From contig NZ_JWTB01000022.1 of NCBI RefSeq assembly GCF_000813845.1, forward strand, positions 36,423 to 100,422: DNA of 64,000 bases. The letters are read 5' to 3'. The DNA comes from Pseudarthrobacter phenanthrenivorans. Lineage in GTDB: Bacteria; Actinomycetota; Actinomycetes; Actinomycetales; Micrococcaceae. The position numbers and the translations under genes were made by a program. Below the pieces are notes generated by a model. The model was not told the origin of the DNA and ran no database searches. It was given only the letters and a program-made list of their open reading frames with translations. Shown here piece by piece: positions 36,256-44,536 of this stretch (its first letter is position 1; each line of letters begins with the position of its first letter).

Positions 36256-36328
36256 CTCCTCCTGCTGGACTTGAACCAGCAACCCTTCGATTAACAGTCG
36301 AATGCTCTGCCAATTGAGCTAAGGAGGA
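36256..36328 (-). tRNA. tRNA-Asn(GUU), copy 2
   Basis: 73-nt tRNA identical to copy 1, 123 bp upstream on the same strand, with GGAATGAAGC shared at the 5' flank. It has its own terminator. Lies downstream of dnaG on the same strand. Confidence 0.97.
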
Positions 36329-36422
36329 ATGAAGCGGGTATCAGCCTAGCAAACACCCGCGGCGGAAACGAAATCGGCGGGTCCGTGATCTGCCCCACCC
36401 TCAGGCCCCGGCCGGCAGCGGG

Positions 36423-38366
36423 TCAAGCCTCTGCCCGCAATGCCCGGCGTTCCATCTCCAGCATCATCAGTTCCCGGTTGAGCCGCTGGTAAGTTTCCGG
36501 GTCTGCTGCGGCGTCGAGCCGCTGCAGCTGGCCCATCTTGTCCGCCTTCACCCGGGTGATCTGCAGCTCGAACAGCCGGGACAGGATGTCCCGGCAGTAC
36601 TTGAGCACCGCTTCCTCGGTATGTGCAGGCAGCGGCACCACGGCCAGCTCCGAGACCAACGGCCGGAGCGGCTCAGGGACCTCGTGCATCACCTGCTCCA
36701 CCCAGCGCACCGGATCGCCCGCCAGCCCCGGGCCGGAAGCACGCATGGCGTCATGCACGGCCTGGAACGCGGGGGTGGCGAACCTGGCGTCCTCGAACCG
36801 GTCCCACACCGCGCCGGTCAACAGGGCAGGCTGCTGCAAAGCCACTTCCAGCGCCTGCCGCTCCATCGAGGCCACGGGGTCCCGGGGGTCGGGCCGGTGG
36901 AAGGAAGGGACAGCGCCCGACGACGGTGCGGCGGCGACGCCGGGCCCGCCCGGCTGGGCAGAAGCAGGGTGGGAAGGCCCGGCTGGCTGCTGCTGGCCCG
37001 GAGCGGTGGGGCGTCCCGGTTCACCGCGCTTCGCTGCGTTCTTCACTTCCGCGGTGACCATGCGCAGGACCTCGTTGGGGTCCGGCATGCCCAGCCACCC
37101 TGTCAGGGCCTGGCAGTAGCCGGTCCGGGTGGACGCGTCGCGGATGGCCGCCACGACCGGCACGGACGCCTTCAGGCCCTGGACGCGGCCCTCGACGGTG
37201 TCCAGGTTGAACTGCTTCAGGGTGGTGCGGATGGCGAACTCGAACAGTGGCCGCCGGGACTGGATCAGGGCATGTACCGCTTCATCCCCGCGGCTGAGGC
37301 GGAGGTCGCAGGGATCGGCCCCGGTCGGTTCCACGGCCACGTAGGTCTGTGCGGTGAAGCGCTGGTCCTCCTCGAACGCCCGCAGCGCGGCCTTCTGGCC
37401 GGCGGCGTCGCCGTCGAAGGTGAACACCACCTCTCCCCCGGTGCCGTCGTCTGACAACAGCCGGCGGGCGATCTTGATGTGTTCGGTGCCGAACGCCGTG
37501 CCGCAGGTTGCCACCGCCGACGTAATTCCTGCCAGGTGGCAGGCCATCACGTCGGTGTAGCCCTCCACCACCACCAGCTGGCGCTCTTTGGCGATGCTGC
37601 GCTTGGCGAGGTCGATGCCGTACAGGACCTGGGACTTCTTGTAGAGCGTTGTTTCCGGGGTGTTGAGGTACTTGGGGCCCTGGTCGTCCTCGTACAGCTT
37701 GCGGGCGCCGAAGCCGATGGTGTCCCCGGCGATGTCCTTGATGGGCCAGATTAGGCGGCCCCGGAAGCGGTCGTAGATCCCGCGGTTGCCCTCACTGAAC
37801 ATGCCGGTGAGCTTGAGTTCCGCATCCGTGAACCCGCGGCCGCGAAGGTGCTTCAGGAGGGCATCCCACCCCTGCGGCGCGTAGCCGCAGCCGAAATGCT
37901 CCGCGGCTGCCCTGTCGAAGCCCCGGCCGAACAGGAAATTCCGTGCCTCCGCGGCGCCGGGGGTGAGCAGCTGGGCGCGGAAGAACTCGTCGGCGATTTT
38001 GTGCGCGTCGAGCAGGCGCTGGCGCCGGCCCACTTCCTCGCGGTTGGGGCCCGTTCCGCCGTCCTCGTAGCGGAGCTCATAGCCGATCCGGGCAGCCAGC
38101 TTTTCCACGGCTTCCTGGAAGGAGCTGTGGTCCTGCTTCTGGACGAAGGCGATGACATCGCCGTCCTCGCCGCAGCCGAAGCAGTGATAGCGGCCCACTT
38201 GGGGGCGGACGGTGAAGGAGGGCGAGCGTTCGTCGTGGAAGGGGCACAGGCCCTTGAACGTTCCCAGCCCGGCACCCTTGAGCGTGACGTAGCCGTCCAC
38301 CACTTCCTTGATGTCCGTGCGCTGGCGTACTTCGTCTATATCTTCACGTTTAATCAGCCCAGCCAC
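36423..38366 (-). CDS. dnaG: DNA primase
   Basis: A 647-residue primase. Zinc-binding domain with C41, H44, C62 and C65 (CPFHDERSPSF...YHCFGCGEDGD), core RNA-polymerase domain with the TOPRIM motifs VVEGYTDVM and FTFDGDAAG, then a Pro/Gly-rich linker (PGRPTAPGQQQPAGPSHP) and the C-terminal helicase-interaction region. It makes RNA primers at the fork. Start 30 bp after the ferredoxin gene stop, so it may share readthrough from the flavin/electron-transfer operon, though it likely has its own promoter. Confidence 0.97.
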   Translation of the reverse strand: MAGLIKREDIDEVRQRTDIKEVVDGYVTLKGAGLGTFKGLCPFHDERSPSFTVRPQVGRYHCFGCGEDGDVIAFVQKQDHSSFQEAVEKLAARIGYELRYEDGGTGPNREEVGRRQRLLDAHKIADEFFRAQLLTPGAAEARNFLFGRGFDRAAAEHFGCGYAPQGWDALLKHLRGRGFTDAELKLTGMFSEGNRGIYDRFRGRLIWPIKDIAGDTIGFGARKLYEDDQGPKYLNTPETTLYKKSQVLYGIDLAKRSIAKERQLVVVEGYTDVMACHLAGITSAVATCGTAFGTEHIKIARRLLSDDGTGGEVVFTFDGDAAGQKAALRAFEEDQRFTAQTYVAVEPTGADPCDLRLSRGDEAVHALIQSRRPLFEFAIRTTLKQFNLDTVEGRVQGLKASVPVVAAIRDASTRTGYCQALTGWLGMPDPNEVLRMVTAEVKNAAKRGEPGRPTAPGQQQPAGPSHPASAQPGGPGVAAAPSSGAVPSFHRPDPRDPVASMERQALEVALQQPALLTGAVWDRFEDARFATPAFQAVHDAMRASGPGLAGDPVRWVEQVMHEVPEPLRPLVSELAVVPLPAHTEEAVLKYCRDILSRLFELQITRVKADKMGQLQRLDAAADPETYQRLNRELMMLEMERRALRAEA

Positions 38367-38395
38367 AGAGCAATCTTAGTGTCACCGGCACGGCG

Positions 38396-38656
38396 TCACC
38401 GGCCAGGCCTGCGCCGTTCCGCTTCCGGCGGGGTCCGCTCGACCAGGCCCAGGGCGAGCTTGGGACACAGGCGCACGGCCTCCCGGGCGGCTTCCCGGTC
38501 CGCCTCCCGCAGCGGCACGTCGGTGCGGTCATGGCCCGTCTTTCCGCGGGCCACGGGATAGCCCCAGTCGTCCCGGTCCAGGATGCCGGGCAACAGCTCA
38601 GCGCACAGGCCCCGGCCGTCGCAGCTGGTCCAGTCGATGTGCAGGTGCGTGGTCAT
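38396..38656 (-). CDS. Single-cluster ferredoxin, three-cysteine [3Fe-4S] type
   Basis: An 86-residue ferredoxin. Cysteines C12 and C18 (SCDGRGLC) and C64 before Pro (RLCP) give the C-x5-C...CP pattern of [3Fe-4S] ferredoxins such as those serving actinobacterial P450s; a fourth ligand is absent. The last gene of the ApbE operon, overlapping the NuoF-like stop by 4 bp (ATGA), so it is probably the electron partner of that protein. No P450 is encoded nearby. Confidence 0.82.
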   Translation of the reverse strand: MTTHLHIDWTSCDGRGLCAELLPGILDRDDWGYPVARGKTGHDRTDVPLREADREAAREAVRLCPKLALGLVERTPPEAERRRPGR

Positions 38657-39927
38657 GCCGCCACACCTCCCGGGCCGGCACAGTAGCCGGACAGGTGGGC
38701 GCGGAAGTCTGCGGCGAAGACCTCCAAGGCACTGGCCACCAGCCCGGCGGTCCCCTCCGGATGGCGGCATGCCCCACGCCCGGATACCAGGCGCCCCAGG
38801 CGGTCGAGTTCGGGGACAAGGCGGGGATTGCGTTCCCCTCCCGCAATTCTGTTGAGGATTGACGCCATCGCCGGCAGGCCGAACATGCAGGGTCCGCATT
38901 GCCGGGCGGATTCGGCGGCCAGGTAGCTGAGGATCCGGGCGGTGGCCTGGATGCCGCAGGTCTGCAGGTCCAGGGCGTGGATCACGCCCGCGCCGGGACG
39001 GACTGTGCTGCCGGCGGGTCCTGCGGGCGAGAGGACATGCGCGCCGGGCCGCACCCACCGGCCGTGGTAGCCGCCCACCAGGACGGCTGACACGGCGGCA
39101 GGGTCCATCCCCGCCTGGCGGAGGACCGGGGACAGCCCGGCGCCGCCGGGCACCTCCAGGACCACATCCGGGACGGGGGCGGGGCCGGAGACGGATACCA
39201 GCCGGGTGCCGGGATCGGCTGCCGTGCCGGCCTGGCGGAACCATTGCGGACCATAACGGGCAATCAGGGCCACCTGGGCGAGGGTTTCGACGTTAACCAC
39301 CAGGGTGGGACGGCCGTTGAGTCCCGACTCGCTCAGGCGGCGGCGCTGGTCCACCGGGACGGCGGTGCCGTGGGCGATCATGTTGACGACGGCGCTCGAC
39401 TCACCGGCAATGAACGTCCCGGGAGCCTCCACCACGCGCACCCGACCGGTGCCCGGCCGCTCAGCGAGCGCCTGGCGCACGCGGGGAAGGCTGTCCGCGG
39501 GTGCGTAGACGTACATGGCGGCACCGCCCAGGGCGGCGGCCAGGGCAAGCAGCCCATCGATGACCAGGTGGGGTGCGTGGGCCAGGAGCGTCCGGTCCTT
39601 GAAGCTGAGGGGTTCGCCTTCCGCGCCGTTGGCGATCACCACCGGCCGGGCTGCAAGCAGGCCCTTCCTGCCGGCGCCGGCAGTGGCCGATGCCTTGCGC
39701 CAGGTTTCGAACGCGGCTCCGCCCCGTCCCGTAAGTCCGGCAGCGGCCAGCGCCTCCAGCAGGCCTCCAGCAGCAGCCTGTGGTTCCCAGGGGCCGAAGG
39801 TGTCCAGGTGCCGGGCCCAGCCTGCATCGGGACCGGCGGCCAGGAGCCGCGGTTCCTGGTGGTGTGACGGGACGGCCTTGGCTGGGGACCCCATCCGTGC
39901 CGCCTGCGGATCGGTGTCACGGCTCAC
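38653..39927 (-). CDS. NuoF-like NADH/FMN and Fe-S oxidoreductase, with altered cluster site
   Basis: A 424-residue protein similar to the 51-kDa NADH subunit of complex I. FMN/NADH motifs: GLTGRGGAAFETW (~65-77), NGAEGEPLSFKDR (100-112), FIAGESSAVV (172-181) and GRPTLVVNVETL (205-216). The Fe-S region reads AESARQCGPCMFG with a later GACRHPEG: positions 341, 344, 347 and 387 match C-x2-C-x2-C-x39-C, but 341 is Ala. GTG start overlaps the upstream membrane-protein stop by 4 bp. It may pass electrons between NADH, the ferredoxin and the membrane haem protein. Not part of a complex I operon. Confidence 0.82.
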   Translation of the reverse strand: MSRDTDPQAARMGSPAKAVPSHHQEPRLLAAGPDAGWARHLDTFGPWEPQAAAGGLLEALAAAGLTGRGGAAFETWRKASATAGAGRKGLLAARPVVIANGAEGEPLSFKDRTLLAHAPHLVIDGLLALAAALGGAAMYVYAPADSLPRVRQALAERPGTGRVRVVEAPGTFIAGESSAVVNMIAHGTAVPVDQRRRLSESGLNGRPTLVVNVETLAQVALIARYGPQWFRQAGTAADPGTRLVSVSGPAPVPDVVLEVPGGAGLSPVLRQAGMDPAAVSAVLVGGYHGRWVRPGAHVLSPAGPAGSTVRPGAGVIHALDLQTCGIQATARILSYLAAESARQCGPCMFGLPAMASILNRIAGGERNPRLVPELDRLGRLVSGRGACRHPEGTAGLVASALEVFAADFRAHLSGYCAGPGGVAA

Positions 39928-40481
39928 GGTAGGTTTCCTTGCCTGGCGTGGGATGTTTCGAGGAAGGACGGGCTCAGCCGCCAGAGCAGGGCGGCCGCGA
40001 CCGCCACCGCAGATACTGCCGCCAGCAGGAGGAACCAGCCAGTCGAGACGTCGGTGCCATTGCCGAGGGCGTGTGCCATGGCCACCGGCCACATCCCGTA
40101 ACTAAGCCAGTGCACGGCCTTAAAGGCGCGCTGCCCGATCCGGTGCCGGAGCAGCCCTGTCACCACCACCGCCAGGACCAGGTCCAGGGCGACTGTGCCC
40201 AGCCCCTGCCAGAACGGCTGGAACGAGCCAAGGAAAGGCACCACGATGTCCACCGGCCGGAGCTTGGCATAGGAGTCCAGGAGCAGGCATCCCACGTGCA
40301 GTCCCAGGAAGACCGTGGCGAGCAGGGCGATGTTCCGGTGCAGGAGGCTGATGGAGAACCGCGGCAGGACCATCAGCGGCCGGCCGGACCTGTTGAGGAT
40401 CCCCAGCAGCACCGAGCCGGTGAACAGTACCAGGGACATGAACCCGCTGACACGGCCGAAGGCCCACATTGCCTCATCCAT
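39924..40481 (-). CDS. Ferric-reductase-like haem membrane protein
   Basis: A 185-residue protein with about five membrane segments. Histidines H48 and H62 in one helix pair region (LLHRN...GLHVG) and H124 and H137 in another (AVHWLSY...AMAHALG) have the 13-14 spacing of bis-His haem b ligands in ferric-reductase/MsrQ-like domains. It has no FAD/NADPH domain; those functions may be supplied by the NuoF-like neighbour. The start lies inside the end of apbE (8-bp overlap). Inferred role: carry electrons across the membrane. Confidence 0.82.
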   Translation of the reverse strand: MDEAMWAFGRVSGFMSLVLFTGSVLLGILNRSGRPLMVLPRFSISLLHRNIALLATVFLGLHVGCLLLDSYAKLRPVDIVVPFLGSFQPFWQGLGTVALDLVLAVVVTGLLRHRIGQRAFKAVHWLSYGMWPVAMAHALGNGTDVSTGWFLLLAAVSAVAVAAALLWRLSPSFLETSHARQGNLP

Positions 40482-41559
40482 GGTGTGCTCCCCCGGTGCC
40501 CGCAGCTTCGACAGGTGCCGCATTTGCGGCGGGCCAGCCACCGGTGCTGGTGACCCGTCCCCTGCTGTCCACAAGCCGGGCCGGGATGCCTTCTGCCTGG
40601 AACCACTCCACGGCCGCGAAACCCCGGACAATGGCCGCGGTGCTCAGGGCGTTTGCGTCCAGGCAGGCAGGGGCAGCCACGGTAACCGTCCGCCAGACTG
40701 CTTCGGCGGGAAGGCCAAAGCGGGGGTCGAGGATGTGGTGGACCTGGGTACCGTGGTGCACCCAGCGGCGCTTCTGGGTACTGGATGTGGCAAGGGCGAA
40801 CCCGGGGGCCAGCGAGATGTATTGGGCGGGGTCGCTTGGAAGGTCCTGCACCAGGATCTGCCACTGCCGTGGTTCTCCCCTGGCGTCTGCCCCAGCGCGG
40901 TGTCCCTCCGGCAGCGGTCCCGGGCCTGCGCCGGCAATGTCACCGCCAAGGCCCACCAGCACCCCGCAGCCCAGCTGCCGGTACACCTCGGCAGCTGCCA
41001 GGTCCGCCGCCACGGCTTTGGCCGAGGCGCCCAGGTCCAGGCGGAGGTCCGCCGGCAGGGTCAAGGTGTTGGCGTCAAGGTGCAGGCGGGACCAGCCCGG
41101 CGCCCGGGGTTCCGGTTCAACCGGCGTGGAGGGCATCGGCGGTACGGGGATGCTCCTGATTCCCGGGTGTCCAGGTGTTACCGCGTGGCCGTCCTCCTGC
41201 CCAGGGCCGTGGCCGAGGGCGGCAAGGTCCGCGCCGAGGGTGGGGTCCACGTCGCCGCCGGTCAGTGCCGCGGCATCCAGGGCGCGTTCCAGGAGCAGCC
41301 GGAACATCGGGCTGACGGGAACTCCGTGGGGCATCCTGGGCTGCAGCCGCATCAGCTCGGAGTCGTCCCGGAACCGGCTGCAGGCAAGGTCCACGCCGGA
41401 CACCACCGAACGGACAATGCTTTCCGCCGGCCCCAGCAGGCGGGGATCAGTGACGGTGACTGATGCTTCCAGCTCCCAGACCGTCCAGCTGGAGCATGCC
41501 GTGCCATCGGCGGCCACCGCAGCAGCCCCGGTGCAACCGGCAGGATCGGAGCGCGCCAT
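40474..41559 (-). CDS. apbE: FAD:protein FMN transferase
   Basis: A 361-residue ApbE-family flavin transferase. Signatures: TGGDVDPTLG (~100-109), DLGASAKAVAAD (175-186), GGDIAG, HHILDPRFG (274-282) and DANALSTAA (301-309), the last providing metal ligands. It attaches FMN to a Ser/Thr of exported or membrane proteins. No N-terminal signal is evident. ATG chosen 1 bp after the upstream stop; the frame is open further upstream within that gene. Residues 118-155 form an unusual Pro/Gly-rich insert. Confidence 0.87.
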   Translation of the reverse strand: MARSDPAGCTGAAAVAADGTACSSWTVWELEASVTVTDPRLLGPAESIVRSVVSGVDLACSRFRDDSELMRLQPRMPHGVPVSPMFRLLLERALDAAALTGGDVDPTLGADLAALGHGPGQEDGHAVTPGHPGIRSIPVPPMPSTPVEPEPRAPGWSRLHLDANTLTLPADLRLDLGASAKAVAADLAAAEVYRQLGCGVLVGLGGDIAGAGPGPLPEGHRAGADARGEPRQWQILVQDLPSDPAQYISLAPGFALATSSTQKRRWVHHGTQVHHILDPRFGLPAEAVWRTVTVAAPACLDANALSTAAIVRGFAAVEWFQAEGIPARLVDSRGRVTSTGGWPAANAAPVEAAGTGGAHHG

Positions 41560-41560
41560 A

Positions 41561-41884
41561 TCAGGACCCTGAGGACCTGCCGTGGATGGTGCCGCCGTTA
41601 CCGGGCTGGACCGGGCTTGTGCTGCCGGAATTGCCGTTGCTCTTCGGCCGGCGGGTGCTGCTGCCCTTGCGGGTGCTCCGGTCGTCATCATCGGAACGGG
41701 CCGGGCTGGACGTCGGCGCGGGGCCTTGGGTATTGCTGTCCGTCCCGGACGCAGTCCTGGCGATCACCGATGGCGTCGAAGCGTACACCGCGGCTGCTGC
41801 GACCCCGGCGGCAGCGAAGCTGCCCACGCCCACGGCCGCAGTAATCCCGGTGGCAAGGCGTTTGCCCCTGCTGCGAGTACTCAT
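41561..41884 (-). CDS. Small exported or membrane-anchored linker protein
   Basis: A 107-residue protein: basic start (STRSRGKR), one hydrophobic segment (ATGITAAVGVGSFAAAGVAA, ~11-30), then an acidic patch (SDDDDRS) and a Ser/Gly/Asn/Pro-rich tail to the end. It opens the ApbE operon. In comparable actinobacterial clusters this position is often held by an FMN-binding (FMN_bind) protein with the same signal-plus-linker layout, but no such domain or ApbE acceptor motif is visible here. I cannot assign a function. Confidence 0.65.
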   Translation of the reverse strand: MSTRSRGKRLATGITAAVGVGSFAAAGVAAAAVYASTPSVIARTASGTDSNTQGPAPTSSPARSDDDDRSTRKGSSTRRPKSNGNSGSTSPVQPGNGGTIHGRSSGS

Positions 41885-41998
41885 GGCCCGATCCGTTCCT
41901 AGCGGCCTGTGTTTCCTCCCATAGTGCGCTTCATTCCTGTGTAGATGCTTTAAGGAAGCTGTTACCAGGCCGGTTTCCGGGGAGTGCCGTTCACGGGG

Positions 41999-43318
41999 TC
42001 ACCAGAGTGAGGGCAGGCTTCCCACCAGGCGTTCGTACATGGCCAGCGCCGACCCGTCGGTCAGCGACGCCACCTGGTCGATGACGACGCGAAGGCGCGC
42101 ACCGTCGTCGTCCGCCGCCCGCCAGTCGGCAGCGAACATTGGTTCCAGGTGGCGGTCGCCGGTGGCGCTGAGGGCGGTGACCAGGGCGTGGAGGACCTCC
42201 CGCTGGCGCTCGTAGATGGGCTGCCGGTGCTCGGTGGTCATCACGAAGGTGGTGGCCAGGCCCTTCATGACCGCGATCTCCATCACGGTCTCGTCGGGGA
42301 CCATGAGTTCGGCGTTGTAGCGGGTGAGGTTTTCCGGCCCGTAGACGGCACGGGTGGTTTCCAGGGCACTCTGGCAGAACCTGCCGATGAGCTGGCTGGT
42401 CATGTTCTTGAGGGCGGCCATCGACTTGCGGCTGCCATCCGCCTCGCGGACCCAAACCTCCGTCGCCTCCAGCCGGGCCAGGGCGGCATCGATGGCGGCA
42501 GGATCGTTGTGCGGCAGGTACCACTGCTTGGCGTAGCCCACCACCCGGGCGCGGTGGTCCGGGTTGTCCATCCAGCGGAGCTGGAAGTGCCCGGCCACGA
42601 TGGCGTCCTCCACGTCATGCACGGAGTAGGAGATGTCGTCCGCCAGGTCCATCACCTGGGCTTCCAGGCAGGTCCGGCGTTCCGGGGCGCCTTCGCGGAT
42701 CCAGTTGAAGATGGGGAGGTCGTCCTCGTAGGCACCGAACTTGCTGGTGCGTTGGCCGTGGATCACCGGCGCCTCCAGTGCGGACCAGGGGTATTTCGAC
42801 GCCGCGTCAAGGCTTGCACGGGTCAGGTTCAGTCCGGCGGGCCGGCCGTCCGCTGCCAGCACTTTGGGTTCCAGACGGGTCAGCAGGCGCAGGGTCTGGG
42901 CGTTGCCCTCAAACCCGCCGATCGCATGCGCCACCTCATTCAGCGCCGATTCGCCGTTGTGGCCAAAGGGCGGGTGGCCGAGGTCGTGGCTCAGGCAGGC
43001 CGTGTCCACCACATCCGGGTCGCAGCCAAGGGCCCGGCCGAGTTCGCGGCCCACCTGGGCCACTTCAAGGCTGTGGGTGAGGCGGGTGCGGACAAAGTCG
43101 TCGGTGTCCGGGGCCACCACCTGGGTTTTGGCACCCAGCCGGCGCAGGGCGGACGAGTGCAGCACCCGGGCACGGTCCCGCTCGAAGTCCGAGCGGTAGG
43201 TGCTCTTGGGCGGCTCCTCCACCCAGCGGGCGGAGTCGTGCGTGTCGTAGCCCGGCAGGGCCAGGCCAGCTGTGGGGGTTCCGGGCCCCGGGGTCCCGGC
43301 GGTGCGTGTTTCAGCCAC
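41999..43318 (-). CDS. dgt: Deoxyguanosinetriphosphate triphosphohydrolase-like protein
   Basis: A 439-residue HD-domain dNTPase. It has RLTHSLEVAQVGRELGRALG, the HD motif CLSHDLGHPPFGHNGE and the later DLADDISYSVHDVEDA. The family removes triphosphate from dNTPs, often activated by other dNTPs. GTG start overlaps the dusB stop by 8 bp, so the two are coupled; dgt-dusB next to dnaG is a conserved actinobacterial order. Confidence 0.93.
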   Translation of the reverse strand: MAETRTAGTPGPGTPTAGLALPGYDTHDSARWVEEPPKSTYRSDFERDRARVLHSSALRRLGAKTQVVAPDTDDFVRTRLTHSLEVAQVGRELGRALGCDPDVVDTACLSHDLGHPPFGHNGESALNEVAHAIGGFEGNAQTLRLLTRLEPKVLAADGRPAGLNLTRASLDAASKYPWSALEAPVIHGQRTSKFGAYEDDLPIFNWIREGAPERRTCLEAQVMDLADDISYSVHDVEDAIVAGHFQLRWMDNPDHRARVVGYAKQWYLPHNDPAAIDAALARLEATEVWVREADGSRKSMAALKNMTSQLIGRFCQSALETTRAVYGPENLTRYNAELMVPDETVMEIAVMKGLATTFVMTTEHRQPIYERQREVLHALVTALSATGDRHLEPMFAADWRAADDDGARLRVVIDQVASLTDGSALAMYERLVGSLPSLW

Positions 43319-44489
43319 CGGAGACGTCCAGTTCGGCCGCCGAGATATCCCGGGACTGGTCCTCGTTCAGGGCTCGCGAGTCCAGCCAGTCCTTGGGCAG
43401 GGCAGGCCTCTTCGGCGAGCCGGCGCGGCCCCGGGGACCCTCCGCATCCACGCCCGGGTAGGGCGAGTCGAGGTCCAGTTCGGCCAGCGTGTCGCGGAGC
43501 ACCTCAAGGCTGGTGACCAGGGCCAGCCGGGTGCGCAGTTCCCCGCCCACCACATAGCCCTTGAAGTACCAGGCGATGTGTTTCCGGATTTCGCGCAGCG
43601 CCTTGCCTTCGTCGCCGAAGGTTTCCACCATCAGCTCGGCATGGCGGTAGACGCCCTCGGCCACCTGGCGCAGGTTGGGCCGGTGCCGGACATCGCTGCC
43701 TTCGAAGGCGGCCTGCAGGTCCCCGAACAGCCAGGGCCGGCCCTGGCAGCCGCGGCCCACCACCACGCCGTCCACGCCGGTTTCGCGGACCATGCGGACG
43801 GCGTCCTCGGCGGACCAGATGTCGCCGTTGCCCAGCACCGGAATGTCGGGGAGGGCTTCGCGGAGGCGGGCGATGGCGGACCAGTCGGCCTTGCCGGAAT
43901 AGAACTGGGCGGCGGTACGGCCGTGGAGTGCGACGGCGGCCACGCCGGAATCGCGGGCAATCCGGCCGGCGTCGAGGTACGTCAGGTGGTCATCGTCGAT
44001 GCCCTTGCGCATCTTGATGGTGAGCGGAATGTTGCCCTTTGACGCTTCCCTGACGGCAGTCTGCACGATCGAGGTGAACAGGTCGATCTTCCAGGGCAGG
44101 GCAGAACCGCCGCCGCGGCGGGTCACCTTGGGGACGGGGCAGCCGAAGTTGAGGTCGATATGGTCGGCCCGGTCTTCCTCAACAAGCATCCGTACGGCGG
44201 CGCCCACCGTGACGGGGTCCACGCCGTAGAGCTGGACGGAGCGGACCTTTTCGTCGTCGTCGTGGGAGATGATGCGGAGGGATTCGGGCGTCCGCTCCAC
44301 CAGCGCGCGGGAGGTGACCATCTCCGCGACATACATGCCGCCGCCGTATTCGCGGCAGAGCCGGCGGAAGGCGGAGTTGGTGATCCCGGCCATCGGGGCA
44401 AGGATCACCGGGGTGTCAACGGTGATGGGTCCCAGCTTCAGGGGCGGGAGTTCCAGCTTGGGGGCGGGAGGGGTTGCTGCAACAGTCAC
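43311..44489 (-). CDS. dusB: tRNA-dihydrouridine synthase
   Basis: A 392-residue flavoenzyme that reduces uridines in tRNA D loops. TIM-barrel signatures: VILAPMAGITNSAFRRLCRE, the catalytic-cysteine motif DLNFGCPVPKVTRRGGG, IKMRKGIDDDHLTY, LHGRTAAQFYSG and VVVGRGCQGRPW. GTG start without a clear ribosome-binding site; AACAAT lies 6 nt upstream, so it may be leaderless. Followed by dgt. Confidence 0.95.
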   Translation of the reverse strand: MTVAATPPAPKLELPPLKLGPITVDTPVILAPMAGITNSAFRRLCREYGGGMYVAEMVTSRALVERTPESLRIISHDDDEKVRSVQLYGVDPVTVGAAVRMLVEEDRADHIDLNFGCPVPKVTRRGGGSALPWKIDLFTSIVQTAVREASKGNIPLTIKMRKGIDDDHLTYLDAGRIARDSGVAAVALHGRTAAQFYSGKADWSAIARLREALPDIPVLGNGDIWSAEDAVRMVRETGVDGVVVGRGCQGRPWLFGDLQAAFEGSDVRHRPNLRQVAEGVYRHAELMVETFGDEGKALREIRKHIAWYFKGYVVGGELRTRLALVTSLEVLRDTLAELDLDSPYPGVDAEGPRGRAGSPKRPALPKDWLDSRALNEDQSRDISAAELDVSGG

Positions 44490-44536
44490 CTGTCCATTGT
44501 TGCAAAGCCGGGCAAATCGGTGGCGCGTGGCGTTGT

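Noticed and set aside
36013..36328. Attachment site or mobile-element insertion at the tRNA-Asn pair
   Set aside because: No integrase, no truncated tRNA 3' end repeat; two full tRNAs with terminators explain the repeats.
41560..41691. Frameshift joining the small exported protein to apbE as one FMN-binding/ApbE fusion
   Set aside because: Neither alternative frame shows an FMN-binding domain, and both genes have their own plausible starts and stops.
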